Shown here piece by piece: positions 43,373 to 52,692 of a stretch of DNA of 64,000 nucleotides. The position numbers were made by a program, and so were the translations under genes. This DNA is from Sporolactobacillus sp. CQH2019 (GTDB lineage: Bacteria > Bacillota > Bacilli > Bacillales > Sporolactobacillaceae). The stretch covers positions 355,278 through 419,277 of the forward strand of contig NZ_JARAJZ010000002.1 of NCBI RefSeq assembly GCF_028765345.1, written 5' to 3'. Within the stretch, counting starts at the first letter, position 1. The number at the start of each line of letters is the position of its first letter. The notes beneath the pieces were generated by a model. The model did no database searches and had not been told where the DNA came from. It saw only the letters and a list, made by a program, of their open reading frames with translations.

Positions 43373-43726
43373 TTATTTAGCTGTTTTTGCCTTTTCAGCA
43401 AGCGTTGCAAATGCATTCGCATCATGAACGGCGAGATCGGCCAGCATCTTCCGGTTGACCTCAATACCGGCCGTCTTTAAGCCGTGGATCAGCTTGCTGT
43501 AAGATAAACCGTTGATCCGGGCCGCGGCATTAATCCGCGCAATCCACAATTTGCGAAAATTACGTTTGGTCTGACGGCGGTCGCGATAAGCATAGGTCAG
43601 CGATTTGAAGACCTGCTCCTGAGCCACCTTGAATAATTTATGTTTAGCACCGAAATAGCCCTTGGCCAGTTTCAGCACTCTTTTGCGTCTGCGCCGCGTC
43701 ACATATCCGCCTTTTACTCTTGCCAT
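43373..43726 (-). CDS. rplT: 50S ribosomal protein L20
   Basis: 117 residues, normal length ([26 protein letters not shown]...). Strong AGGAGG site. Binds 23S rRNA early in 50S assembly, and in Bacillus also represses its own operon at the leader. An unusual 256-base gap separates it from rpmI. Confidence 0.97.
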   Translation of the reverse strand: MARVKGGYVTRRRRKRVLKLAKGYFGAKHKLFKVAQEQVFKSLTYAYRDRRQTKRNFRKLWIARINAAARINGLSYSKLIHGLKTAGIEVNRKMLADLAVHDANAFATLAEKAKTAK

Positions 43727-43982
43727 TATAAAAACCTCCTAAATAGGCCGTTCGAAACGTCCGGAAAAATGGCTGCCGAATCCCCGCATCAGCCTGTGAG
43801 CCGCTCCCGACAACTCATCGAGAGATCCCAACGGCAAACCATACGTGTCCCCGTCGAAGGCACTGCATTCCATGAAGCCTGTACGCCCCTCAGACTGTGC
43901 TTTCACGGCCATCCTGCTTTTATTTTTCCGCGCCGCCGAACAGACTTTAAAAAATATGAAAATCGGCTACGTTCTTATTTAA
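43727..43982 (-). other. 256-base intergenic region between rpmI and rplT
   Basis: In most Bacilli this gap is a few dozen bases. No gene is evident here; the plus-strand frame through it has no ribosome site. There is no clear terminator. The stretch is GC-rich with possible stems, so a structured RNA or an L20-binding site is conceivable. Confidence 0.4.
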
Positions 43983-44177
43983 TTAAGCGTTGATCATTTT
44001 CTTGACTTTATTTGCCAAAGTAGATGTTGCGATGGCGCTCTTACGCAGATTGCGTTTTTGCTTCTGAGATTTGTGGCTCATCATATGGCTTGTGTACGAA
44101 TGGTTCCGTTTCATTTTTCCGGTGCCCGTTTTCTTGAAACGCTTTGCGGCACCCTTGTGTGTTTTCATTTTTGGCAT
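43983..44177 (-). CDS. rpmI: 50S ribosomal protein L35
   Basis: 64 residues ([24 protein letters not shown]...), highly basic, normal length, with AGGAGG upstream. Second gene of infC-rpmI-rplT. Confidence 0.97.
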   Translation of the reverse strand: MPKMKTHKGAAKRFKKTGTGKMKRNHSYTSHMMSHKSQKQKRNLRKSAIATSTLANKVKKMINA

Positions 44178-44218
44178 AAAAATTCCTCCTACGGAGCCCC
44201 TTCAATCGCGCTCCTTGA

Positions 44219-44743
44219 TTACTTACTTAACTTTTCGGCCTTAGGGGCAAGCACTAAGAACATGCTTCGGCCTTCCATTTTCGGCTTTGCCTCAATCACG
44301 CTGATATCCGCGCATTCCTGAGCCAGTTTTTCAAGAACCTGCCGTCCGAGATCGGAGTGCGTGATCGCCCGTCCCCGGAAACGGACAGAGGCCTTCACCT
44401 TATCGCCGTTCTCAAGAAACTTTTTTGCATTGCGCATTTTCGTATTGAAGTCATGTTCCTCAATACTCGGGCTCAGGCGAATTTCCTTGATGCTGATCAC
44501 TTTCTGATTTTTGCGGGCTTCCCGGTCCTTTTTCTGCTGTTCGAAACGGTATTTGCCGTAGTCCATGATGCGGCAAACCGGAGGTCTGGCACCAGGCGCA
44601 ACCATGACCAGATCAAGATTGACATGATGAGCCAGAGCCAAAGCTTCCGACTTGCTTTTAATGCCGACTTGTTCCCCATTTTGACCAATCAGCCGGACCT
44701 GCTGAGCGCGGATCCCCTCGTTGACAATCATTTCTTTGCTAAT
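44219..44743 (-). CDS. infC: Translation initiation factor IF-3, AUU start codon
   Basis: 174 residues when started at an ATT at 44743, nine bases after GGAGG. That start gives [18 protein letters not shown], aligned with the usual MSKD-type N-terminus; the next ATG, four codons in, has no ribosome site at proper distance. N- and C-domains are both intact ([19 protein letters not shown] linker; [15 protein letters not shown]). AUU start lets IF-3 limit its own translation. Confidence 0.93.
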   Translation of the reverse strand: MSKEMIVNEGIRAQQVRLIGQNGEQVGIKSKSEALALAHHVNLDLVMVAPGARPPVCRIMDYGKYRFEQQKKDREARKNQKVISIKEIRLSPSIEEHDFNTKMRNAKKFLENGDKVKASVRFRGRAITHSDLGRQVLEKLAQECADISVIEAKPKMEGRSMFLVLAPKAEKLSK

Positions 44744-44901
44744 ATCGAGCCACCTCCAAAATATTTTAAAAATAAGATCCGGGACCGGATGAACATAAAG
44801 ACAAGTGCAGGACAGAGACCGCCCCGGCCGCGGCAGTCGGCAGCGGACAGGCCGTGGAACGCGGATTCGGTCTGAAACTTGCACGAACGACTTCTGCAGC
44901 A

Positions 44902-45032
44902 GTCAAACAAAAATGCGAGCGCATAAACGCCCGCATTGAAAATTCAACCTTATATTCAAACCCGACAACAGCAATTCTGCGTCGTCCCAGGTGAGAAGCC
45001 GGGCGCCTCTGCTTTCATCAATATTAAATCAC
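44902..45032 (-). promoter_or_regulatory. Leader with attenuator of the infC operon (L20 leader)
   Basis: The long leader contains the terminator AATGCGGGCG / CGCTCGCATT followed by TTTGTTTG (44902-44937). In B. subtilis the homologous leader is attenuated by L20 binding; here the same function is inferred from the operon and hairpin. Confidence 0.75.
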
Positions 45033-45038
45033 GTTTCC

Positions 45039-45067
45039 ACTATAGCACGCCAATATGCTTTTTGCAA
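45039..45067 (-). promoter_or_regulatory. Promoter of infC-rpmI-rplT
   Basis: TTGCAA (45062-45067), 17-base spacer, TATAGT (45039-45044); the leader to the infC start is about 290 bases. Confidence 0.8.
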
Positions 45068-45156
45068 GGCCTGCGCCCCGCCTCCCGGATTCCGGAAAAT
45101 CAACTTCCATTCGTGAACGTTTTAACGGCCGGCATGCTGCTCTTTACGACCGGAAA

Positions 45157-47088
45157 TTATTTAACGACCGGTTTTTTCGTGACCCTTTTCTTAATTTCTT
45201 CAAGTATGGCGGCTTTAAATGTCTCGTACGGGACCGTGTTGGATTCCTGTTCGCCGTATTTGCGGACATTGATCGTGCTGCTCTCGATTTCATGATCGCC
45301 GACGACAAGTGTGTACGGAATTTTATGCGTCTGAGCGTCGCGGATCTTGTAGCCCAGCTTTTCCGCACGGCGATCGGCGTGTGCCCGGATGCCGGTCGCT
45401 TTTAAATCATGCTCGAGTTTAGAGGCATAGTCCAGATGGACATCGGCAACCGGTATGAGCTCGGCCTGAACGGGCGCCAGCCACGTCGGGAACGCGCCGG
45501 CAAAATGTTCGATCAGGATGCCGAAGAAGCGGTCAAGCGAACCGTAAATGGCGCGATGAATGACCACCGGACGCACCTTTTCATTATTTTCGTCGATATA
45601 AGTCAGATCAAATTTTTCCGGCATTTGATAATCGAGCTGGATCGTCGCGCATTGATGGCTCCGCCCCAGAGCGTCCTTAATATGAAAATCAATTTTTGGA
45701 CCGTAGAAGGCGCCGTCGCCCTCATTAATGCTGTACGGCATATTCATATCTTCCAATACGTGGCTTAGAGAAGCTTCCGCCTGATCCCAAAGTTCAATAC
45801 TGCCCATATGGTCTTCCGGGCGGGTCGAGAGCTCCACTGTATACTCAAAGCCGAAGGTGCTGTATATTTTGCCGATCAGCTCAAAAATGTTTTTAATTTC
45901 ACTTTCGATCTGATCCGGCCGGACAAAGATATGCGCATCGTCCTGACAGAATGTGCGGACCCGCAGCATACCGTTCAGCGCCCCGCTGAGTTCGTGACGG
46001 TGAACCTGGCCGAATTCGGCAATCCTTATCGGAAGATCGCGGTAGGAATGAAGGGTATCTTTATAAATCAGCATATGGCCCGGACAATTCATCGGCTTCA
46101 GGGCGTAGCTGATATCATCCACCTTGGTAAAGTACATATTCTCATGGTAATGATCCCAGTGGCCGGAGTTTTCCCAAAGTCTCTGATTCATCATCAGGGG
46201 CGTACGTACCTCCTGATAATCGGCTTGCCGCTGCAGCTCACGTGAGAAATTTTCCAATTCCGTGCGGACGATCTGTCCGTTTGCCAGATAGAAGGGCATT
46301 CCGGGTGCCTCCTCGGAAAACATGAACAGTCCGAGCTGTTTGCCAAGCTTGCGATGATCTCTTTTTTGTGCCTCTTCGAGAAAATGGAGATGGCCGTCAA
46401 GATCTTTCTGATTCAGGAACGCGACGCCGTAAACGCGCTGCAGCATCTTATTATTGCTGTCGCCGCGCCAGTAGGCACCGGCAACGCTCATCAGTTTAAA
46501 GGATCTAATCCTGCCGGTGGAAGGCAGGTGCGGCCCGCGGCAAAGATCTACATATTCACCCTGCCTGTAGATCGTGATGGCCGCGTCTTCAGGAAGATCG
46601 TGAATCAGCTCAAGCTTCAAAGGATCATTTATTTCCGTAAAAATCTGAACGGCTTTCTCACGGGAAACCTCTTCACGGACAATCGGCAGATTTTCGGCAA
46701 CAATTTTTTTCATTTCTTTTTCAATCGCCGGAAAATCTTCCTTTGTCAGGGAATGCGACAGGTCTACATCATAATAAAAGCCGTTTTCAATAACAGGTCC
46801 GATTCCAAGCCTGACTTCGGGATAGAGACGTCTCAGCGCCTGGGCGAGCAGGTGCGCACAGCTGTGCCTCATGATCGCGATTCCCTCGTCGGAATCAAGG
46901 GAAATTATTTCAATCGAAGCATCTTCTTCAATCGGTCGTGTCAAATCATACAAATTATGATTGACTTTCCCGGCCACCGCTTTTTTCTTAAGGCTCGATG
47001 ATATCGACGCCGCGATCTCCGCCGTGGTCACACCCGACTGGAATTCCTTCACCTTATGATCGGGAAACGTGATATGAATAACTGACAT
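45157..47088 (-). CDS. thrS: Threonyl-tRNA synthetase
   Basis: 643 residues from the ATG at 47088 (AAAGGAG upstream). The open frame upstream crosses the T-box and is not coding. N-terminal TGS domain, editing domain with HSCAHLLAQAL (zinc/editing His), class II core with MNCPGHMLIYK (zinc Cys), FGQVHRHELSG and a C-terminal anticodon domain. Full length. Confidence 0.96.
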   Translation of the reverse strand: MSVIHITFPDHKVKEFQSGVTTAEIAASISSSLKKKAVAGKVNHNLYDLTRPIEEDASIEIISLDSDEGIAIMRHSCAHLLAQALRRLYPEVRLGIGPVIENGFYYDVDLSHSLTKEDFPAIEKEMKKIVAENLPIVREEVSREKAVQIFTEINDPLKLELIHDLPEDAAITIYRQGEYVDLCRGPHLPSTGRIRSFKLMSVAGAYWRGDSNNKMLQRVYGVAFLNQKDLDGHLHFLEEAQKRDHRKLGKQLGLFMFSEEAPGMPFYLANGQIVRTELENFSRELQRQADYQEVRTPLMMNQRLWENSGHWDHYHENMYFTKVDDISYALKPMNCPGHMLIYKDTLHSYRDLPIRIAEFGQVHRHELSGALNGMLRVRTFCQDDAHIFVRPDQIESEIKNIFELIGKIYSTFGFEYTVELSTRPEDHMGSIELWDQAEASLSHVLEDMNMPYSINEGDGAFYGPKIDFHIKDALGRSHQCATIQLDYQMPEKFDLTYIDENNEKVRPVVIHRAIYGSLDRFFGILIEHFAGAFPTWLAPVQAELIPVADVHLDYASKLEHDLKATGIRAHADRRAEKLGYKIRDAQTHKIPYTLVVGDHEIESSTINVRKYGEQESNTVPYETFKAAILEEIKKRVTKKPVVK

Positions 47089-47172
47089 GAAAGAACACTC
47101 CTTTGACTTCAACTCAGTGATGCGATTTCTTCGAAAGAAGAGGTGATGGATGGAAAAGCTTCGTATCTGCGG

Positions 47173-47455
47173 AAAAAGCACCCGTCCGCAAAAGGGACGA
47201 GTGCTTTCTCGTGGTTCCACCCAATTTCCTGTCCGGGCGACTCTGCCGGCCAATTTGTTAGCCTGCTTAACAGCGCACGTGACAGCTCAGGAATCTGATA
47301 ACGGAATAAGCCGTCGGCGGATACTCGTGTTCTCCGCCAAAGTTCAGAGGTGGTAAGCTTTCCGCACTGTTAGGAATTCGCACCCTCATTCCTTCTCTGA
47401 AAACAGTTCCGAAAAACCCATGTCCTCATCGTCACCGATCATCTATTGAAATCTA
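47173..47455 (-). promoter_or_regulatory. T-box leader of thrS, specifier ACC
   Basis: T-box core GGGTGGAACCACG at 47210-47222 and terminator AAAGCACTCGTCCC / GGACGGGTGCTTTTT (47173-47207) on the minus strand. Stem I contains CTTACCACC, giving an ACC (Thr) specifier before CTCTGAAC. Confidence 0.92.
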
Positions 47456-47461
47456 TTTTTG

Positions 47462-47490
47462 ATTATAGGACGTCCGCGGACGGAAATCAA
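47462..47490 (-). promoter_or_regulatory. Promoter of thrS
   Basis: TTGATT (47485-47490), 17-base spacer, TATAAT (47462-47467). Confidence 0.8.
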
Positions 47491-47582
47491 GTTCATTCGC
47501 TCGGCCAAAAAAGCGAGAAGAAACGGGCGGCCGCTGCTGAAAAGCGCGGAGCGCCGGGCCTCTCAGAACGCAGGCAGCGGAT

Positions 47583-48161
47583 TCAGGCTTTAATTTTTTC
47601 CCGATTATCCATCAGAAAATCAAAAAGCATGTCGCTGCTGACCTGTTTTGCCTCTTTCTCCAGCCCGAGCTGGCGAAGAATTTCCAGACCGATCGGAAGC
47701 GCGGTCCCTGCGGCTCTCGACGTAATGATATTTCCGGAAACAACGACAGGATCTTCAACATAGTCGGCATCCTTGATGTGGCTACGGAAATTCGGATTGC
47801 TCGTCACCGTCTCGCCCTTCAGAACACCGGCCCGTTCCAGAGCAATCGGCGCGGCACAGATGGCGGCAACCTTCCTGCCTTCTTCCTTATAATAACGGAT
47901 CAGTTCCTGCACCCGTTCATCGTCCCTCAGCGTCGTTGCACCTTTTGCTCCGCCGGGAAGATAGATGCCGTCGAAGTCCGTGAATGGGCCGGCATCGATC
48001 GTCGTATCCGCCTGAATCACGATCTTCCGGGATCCTTCAACTTGTTTATTTTCAAGAGCGCACAGGACAACGCCGACGCCTCCCCTCCGAAGCACATCGA
48101 TGACAGTCACCGCTTCCGTTTCTTCAAAACCGTCCGCCAGCAAGACAAGAAATTTTTTCAA
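47583..48161 (-). CDS. DJ-1/PfpI family protein
   Basis: 192 residues from a TTG at 48161, six bases after GGAGGTG. The flavodoxin-like fold is evident: KKFLVLLADGFEETEAVT, YLPGGAKGATTL and ICAAP with nucleophile Cys102. Proteins of this subgroup (ThiJ/YajL type) act in protein or small-molecule deglycation or as redox sensors; the exact role here is not known. It is monocistronic, downstream of the YrzI-like gene. Confidence 0.85.
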   Translation of the reverse strand: MKKFLVLLADGFEETEAVTVIDVLRRGGVGVVLCALENKQVEGSRKIVIQADTTIDAGPFTDFDGIYLPGGAKGATTLRDDERVQELIRYYKEEGRKVAAICAAPIALERAGVLKGETVTSNPNFRSHIKDADYVEDPVVVSGNIITSRAAGTALPIGLEILRQLGLEKEAKQVSSDMLFDFLMDNREKIKA

Positions 48162-48313
48162 TGAATTCACCTCCGGAAATATATTGATACATTTATCGTA
48201 GCATATTGGGAAGCATCCTTTCAAAATTTCCGGCTTTTTAAGTACATAGAATAATGATGGCCGCTCAAAATATTTTCAAACAGCGGTTATTAGAAAATTA
48301 GGCCGTCCACACC

Positions 48314-48352
48314 CCAAAAAACAAAATCGGCAGGTGCCATTGCCGTTTTTTT
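48314..48352. terminator. Bidirectional terminator
   Basis: Stem CGGCA / TGCCG with an 8-base loop; TTTTTTT follows on the plus strand and ATTTTGTTTTTT on the minus strand. It ends the YrzI-like transcript. Confidence 0.75.
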
Positions 48353-48367
48353 AAGAGATCCTCCTGA

Positions 48368-48520
48368 TTATCTGTAATATCGCGAATAATCGATCCGTCT
48401 GTCGAGCATTTGTTCCATCAGCATTTTGATTCTTTGTTCATCTTCATAACGCTGCTGAACGGATGGCGGCCGCCTGACAGTGATCGTCAGTGTGAGGTCA
48501 AGAAAGTTCAGTCTCAGCAT
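48368..48520 (-). CDS. Small YrzI-like protein
   Basis: 50 residues from the ATG at 48520 (GGAGGAGGG upstream). A short hydrophobic N-terminus (MLRLNFLDLTLTITVRR) is followed by a charged helical tail ending in Tyr/Arg. This layout recalls the small YrzI family of spore formers, but the match is by pattern only. Confidence 0.5.
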   Translation of the reverse strand: MLRLNFLDLTLTITVRRPPSVQQRYEDEQRIKMLMEQMLDRRIDYSRYYR

Positions 48521-48686
48521 TCGATTCCCTCCTCCCCGTTTTTGAATGGCTTGATTCATCAGTACCGATGCTGCAGGATACGTGCCGTTTTTTAATAAAA
48601 ATGCCGGCATATCTTTCGCCTCCTATTTGTAATTAAGCGATTTATATAAAAACCCGCCATAGATGCACAGCCGGTCCTATATACAG

Positions 48687-48722
48687 AAAAAGGCCCTGAC
48701 GGCGTGAAGCCGAAACGGCCTT
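48687..48722 (-). terminator. Second terminator after the 29-residue gene
   Basis: AAGGCC / GGCCTT stem with an inner stem in the loop, followed by TTTTTC on the minus strand. Confidence 0.65.
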
Positions 48723-48738
48723 ATCCTAAAAAGGGCGC

Positions 48739-48775
48739 AAAAAGACCGCAGTCATTGATGACCTGCGGTTTGTTT
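48739..48775. terminator. First terminator after the 29-residue gene
   Basis: 7-bp stem ACCGCAG / CTGCGGT; CTTTTTGC follows on the minus strand and TTGTTT on the plus strand. Confidence 0.7.
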
Positions 48776-48791
48776 CAGTGATTAAAATTTT

Positions 48792-48881
48792 TCAATGATT
48801 CAAACGATCTGCTCCCGAGGCCGTCACAACGTGATATTCAATTGGTGAAACTGAATAAATGAGTCCGTTATTCATCACCAT
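48792..48881 (-). CDS. 29-residue microprotein gene with its own promoter
   Basis: ATG at 48881 to TGA at 48792, with AAGGAGG in good spacing, a consensus promoter 40 bases upstream, and two terminators downstream. The peptide begins MVMNNGLIYSVSPIEYH and ends ...ADRLNH; it has no signal or membrane helix. Too short for usual gene finders. I recognise no family. A spore-related peptide or a dual RNA are possible. Confidence 0.6.
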   Translation of the reverse strand: MVMNNGLIYSVSPIEYHVVTASGADRLNH

Positions 48882-48918
48882 TGTGACAAGCCTCCTTAAA
48901 AACTTATATAACACTTTT

Positions 48919-48947
48919 ATTCTATATGGAAAAAATTGTCTTGTAAA
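48919..48947 (-). promoter_or_regulatory. Promoter of the 29-residue gene
   Basis: TTTACA (48942-48947), 17-base spacer, TAGAAT (48919-48924), about 40 bases before the ATG. Confidence 0.75.
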
Positions 48948-49192
48948 GCCCTTTTTGTATTTTTAATGATTATCCTTCTTATTCTTCCAGATCGTAAAGT
49001 GCACCGTCAGCCGGCCTCAATTCTCCCCAGTGGCTCATCCGGGCCGGCGGGTTGCGCTCCCATGTGTCAATCGCACATCGGCCCATCCGGGATGATCGTC
49101 CCGCTGAGTATCGCTTATTACCTTTCAGATGAGCGGATGACGGATTCACACGCCCGGTCGGCCGGGTACGTGAACTGAAGGAGCCTCGGTTA

Positions 49193-50101
49193 TTATTCCG
49201 TGTTCGCCCTCGTCATCGGTGAATAGCCGGCCTCGTTTTCCGCGGCAAAACTGCTGGGGAGAAAGCAGACACGGTCTTCAAATACCTGATGCAGCGTTTT
49301 CATCATCCCATGCTCCGGCCGGTCGGTATAGACAACGACCTGCTTCGGCGCCAGGGCAATCAGCGTCAGAATAATCGACGGCTCTGCCTCAATGCCCCAC
49401 TGTTTTAACAGCGGATAGAAGGAGCGCACCGACTGCACATTGCGGATCAGCCGGTGATGATCGTCAAATAATTTGAAGGGCGATTCGTCAAACACTTCTA
49501 TTTTTTCACAAAGCGGTTTATAAGCCCGTATAATCCGGCGCAGTTTGTCAATGAATACCTGATATTCCTGCTCCAGCTTGTATTCATCAATCGCAATCTC
49601 GACAAAACGGCGGAGCCCTTCCCGATAAGCCGTCAGCCGGAATCTGAGAATCGACTGAAAGGACAGCGTACCGTGCTCCGTCAGGATGTCGGCCAGCGAA
49701 TCGATAATCAGCTGTTTGCGATCGGGCAGTCCGTCCGTCTGCGGAAGATCGTTCTTCTCGCCGGCAAAAATAGCGGCAACAATGCCCAGTATGGCAACCT
49801 TTTCCTCCGGTTCGCTAAAAAAATAATGTCTCTCGATGATTTCTGTCAGCCATTTTTTTTCATACCTGTCAATAATGAACCGTGAAATAAAACGGGCAAA
49901 TTCTTTATATTCGGACTCATTCTCCGGAAAAACGGCCAGACGGCTGTTGATCAGGAGCACACTCGCCGTCTGTCTGAAAGTGGAAGGCAGCCCTCTGTAA
50001 AAATCAACAGCTTCCTGCCTGGTTTCAAATGCAATATCCAATGGTTCATCCTCCCCGTCCCATCTTATATAAAAACTATATGGGAGGGAGGTGCGGATCA
50101 T
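49193..50101 (-). CDS. ytxC: YtxC-like sporulation protein
   Basis: 302 residues from 50101. The protein is helical with the conserved FARFISRFIIDRYEKKWLTEII, ILRFRLTAYREGLRRFVEIAIDEYKLEQEYQVFI and a C-terminal alpha/beta part. This is the YtxC family (annotated as putative sporulation protein). Location next to dnaI and upstream of thrS is conserved in Bacillus. No biochemical function is known to me. Confidence 0.88.
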   Translation of the reverse strand: MIRTSLPYSFYIRWDGEDEPLDIAFETRQEAVDFYRGLPSTFRQTASVLLINSRLAVFPENESEYKEFARFISRFIIDRYEKKWLTEIIERHYFFSEPEEKVAILGIVAAIFAGEKNDLPQTDGLPDRKQLIIDSLADILTEHGTLSFQSILRFRLTAYREGLRRFVEIAIDEYKLEQEYQVFIDKLRRIIRAYKPLCEKIEVFDESPFKLFDDHHRLIRNVQSVRSFYPLLKQWGIEAEPSIILTLIALAPKQVVVYTDRPEHGMMKTLHQVFEDRVCFLPSSFAAENEAGYSPMTRANTE

Positions 50102-50193
50102 GCTCCCGCTGCCGTCTTTTCTTTCAAAAAAGTTCTATGCTTATTCTGCCGGCCGCCGATCCTGCAACTGCGGAAACGCTTCCGGCCCCGCAG

Positions 50194-51126
50194 CTACCTG
50201 CGATTGGCGCCCTCCATCCGGACAAGTGCGGTATAATGACGGATGCGTTCCATCAGGCGCTCGGCCTTAACACTTTCCACACCGCTTTTCTGCGAATACG
50301 AAAAATGATCCTCCAGTTCATCATAATCAAAATTGGATGTATACAGTGTCGGGAGATGTTCCATGATCCGGTACTGGAGAATACTGCCGAGCACTTCGTC
50401 GCGGATCCACGGCGTCATCGTTTCCGCCCCGATGTCGTCGAGAATCAGAACGGGGGTTTTCTTCAGAACATCGACTTTTCTATCCACAGAATTGTCCTGA
50501 ATGGCCCCTTTGATTTCCCGGAAAAAATCTGGTGCGTAGACAATCAGCGAAGCGATCGAACGGCGTTCGGCCAGACGATTCATCACTGCACCCATCAAAT
50601 ACGTTTTTCCGATGCCGAACCGTCCGCAGACATACAGCCCTTTTGCGCTTCCGCCGTCGAGATAGGATTTGACAAAATCACCCGCAGCTTTCAGCGCCTG
50701 CTGACGCCCCGGTTCCCGTTTATCGATCGTCTCAAACGTTGCCTGCAGGATGTCTTTCGGGACATAGTAACTGCGAATTAACCGGCTCTGCCGCCGGCTC
50801 GCCGTTCGTTTCTGAAACAGGGGGCACGGGGAAAAAGCAAGGACCGGTCTGCCCTTGTCGTTCATCAGCTCCGGCCTGTATCCCTGCATCATATTCGGGC
50901 ACTTGTCCAGCCCCGGACAATGATCGCAATGGTTCCATTCTTCGGCAAACTGATACAGCTCCGAGACGTTTTTCATCCAGACCGGTCTTGTAATCTGCGG
51001 ATTCTGCCGGACAAAGCCGGCAATCCGCGGATTCGCGGCCAGCAGTTTATCCGCCAGGCGTTCCCGGTCCTGCTGAATGCCCCGCTCATCTGCAATATCC
51101 CGCAGTACCGATTTGATTGGCTCCAT
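50194..51126 (-). CDS. dnaI: Primosomal protein DnaI, helicase loader
   Basis: 310 residues. N-terminal helicase-binding domain with a zinc cluster (HCDHCPGLDKCPNM region), then an AAA+ ATPase with Walker A GRFGIGKTYL, Walker B ILDDIGAE and a Sensor arginine. Loads the DnaC helicase ring at oriC and at restart sites together with DnaB and DnaD. Directly after dnaB. Confidence 0.95.
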   Translation of the reverse strand: MEPIKSVLRDIADERGIQQDRERLADKLLAANPRIAGFVRQNPQITRPVWMKNVSELYQFAEEWNHCDHCPGLDKCPNMMQGYRPELMNDKGRPVLAFSPCPLFQKRTASRRQSRLIRSYYVPKDILQATFETIDKREPGRQQALKAAGDFVKSYLDGGSAKGLYVCGRFGIGKTYLMGAVMNRLAERRSIASLIVYAPDFFREIKGAIQDNSVDRKVDVLKKTPVLILDDIGAETMTPWIRDEVLGSILQYRIMEHLPTLYTSNFDYDELEDHFSYSQKSGVESVKAERLMERIRHYTALVRMEGANRR

Positions 51127-51150
51127 TTCTTCGCCCCCCGCTTTTTGTGA

Positions 51151-52527
51151 TTAGATGCTATTTAAATAGTCTTCAAGCCACTTGGCCCGTTTTTGAGCTT
51201 CTTCTTCCGTAACCCCGTCCGGACGTTTGCCGCCCGCCTTGTCCCGATTTTTCATCCACTTCGGAACGACTTCGCTGCGGGCCCTGCCCGGCTGTTTGCG
51301 GTTTGCCGCCGGCCTCTTTGCTGCTGACGGCAGTTTCTGCTGTGTATGTTTTTTCTTTTCTTCGCGGGCCACAGACATTGCGTTGCGCACGGTCCGGACG
51401 TTTTCCCGCGACCATTGGGCAGCTACTTTCTCAACAAAAGATTTGTTTAAATTATTATCGTTCACCTTCGAAATATAATCAATCAGTACATTGATCACAC
51501 CGGGATTCAATTTTGTATCGAACATCAGATTTTCCACCAGACGCAGATCGGGCGCCGCTGGTTTGCTGCCGTGTCCGAGCTCCTCAAGCAATTGATACGG
51601 CGAGTTCGTCTCATACCAGGAAATCAGCTGCTCTTCCTCAGTCTGAGGCACTTTATCGCTCATCTCGCAGGCCTCCGCCGGCTGCGTCCGTTCATATAAA
51701 GCCGGCATCTCATTCGGCCCATGCTCCAGGCGGTAATAGTCCCGAACTTCTTTTCTGAGCAGGCCGATATCCACCGTCCCCGTATGCAGAGACGCCGATT
51801 CGACGGCCCGGCTCATGTCAAAGGGGTCCGTCTGATAGACGCAGGCAAGTTTCTCAATGGCGTCTCTGACATCTTCAGTCAGTGCTTCCCCGGAAACAAT
51901 GGCGTCGGACAGATAATTCTTCAGCTGACTGAAATCAAAATGGCTGCGGAACTTCAGTCTTTGCGGATGTGCACGATCCTCCCAGCGTGTGTCCTCCTGC
52001 AGGTCGCGGGAAAATTCGCTGCTCGGAATGGATTCAAAGACTTCGTCAAAAGCGGCGGACAAATCCTCAAAGCCCTCTGAATCCGGGGGCTGCTCGAGAA
52101 ATAGCTCGCTTAAACGATGATAATCCTTCGAGCCGATCTGGTGATAGAGAAAGACGTTCAGCAGCCCGTCATTAAAAAACTGATTCGGTGTGAGCGGCGG
52201 CACCAGCAGATACATAAAGAAAGCGGGATCCGACTGCTTTTTCTTCAGCGTCCGGAGCAGGCCGACTGCTTCAAGCTTCTTTCTCGCCTGAAGAATGCGG
52301 TCGAGCGAAAGATTCATTGTTCCCATCAAATGGTGATGAGTCGCCGTCTGATCGTTTTGCCCGCGCCCCGTCTCCTGCCGCAGCGAAAAATAGAGACTCG
52401 TCGCTTCAATACCGACGAGCGGCTGATAAAGCTGTGTGATAATTTTCTGATCATAATAATTGAGAAGTCCGTCCGCTCTGACCGTATAATGATCGCCCGG
52501 AAGCACTTCTCTCCATGATTGCAGCAT
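51151..52527 (-). CDS. dnaB: Replication initiation and membrane attachment protein DnaB
   Basis: 458 residues. N-terminal winged-helix region (DGLLNYYDQKIITQLYQPLVG...ATSLYFSLRQE), DnaD-like domains (about 190-260 and 310-390, the latter with VINVLIDYISKVN) and a basic C-terminal tail that ends in AKWLEDYLNSI. Host paralogue of the DnaD-domain protein in the prophage. Gram-positive helicase-loading pathway. Confidence 0.94.
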   Translation of the reverse strand: MLQSWREVLPGDHYTVRADGLLNYYDQKIITQLYQPLVGIEATSLYFSLRQETGRGQNDQTATHHHLMGTMNLSLDRILQARKKLEAVGLLRTLKKKQSDPAFFMYLLVPPLTPNQFFNDGLLNVFLYHQIGSKDYHRLSELFLEQPPDSEGFEDLSAAFDEVFESIPSSEFSRDLQEDTRWEDRAHPQRLKFRSHFDFSQLKNYLSDAIVSGEALTEDVRDAIEKLACVYQTDPFDMSRAVESASLHTGTVDIGLLRKEVRDYYRLEHGPNEMPALYERTQPAEACEMSDKVPQTEEEQLISWYETNSPYQLLEELGHGSKPAAPDLRLVENLMFDTKLNPGVINVLIDYISKVNDNNLNKSFVEKVAAQWSRENVRTVRNAMSVAREEKKKHTQQKLPSAAKRPAANRKQPGRARSEVVPKWMKNRDKAGGKRPDGVTEEEAQKRAKWLEDYLNSI

Positions 52528-52692
52528 ATTTGTCCCCCCTTCCGTATCATCCTGTCCTGTATAAAGAGGGCGTTCAAAAAGTTCAGGATACGCCTTGGGC
52601 GCATAATCGCTGCCACAGGCTCTTGTTTTACAAAACGGAGCCGCATCGGTCTCTTTACCGATTCTCCCTCAGCCGCATCCAAAAAGATCAGG

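Noticed and set aside
47089-47253. N-terminal extension of thrS
   Set aside because: It crosses the T-box antiterminator; the proper start lies at 47088.
48936-49178. Plus-strand frame of 80 codons upstream of ytxC
   Set aside because: It starts with a non-ATG codon inside the promoter of the 29-residue gene, has no ribosome site, and its translation is low-complexity.
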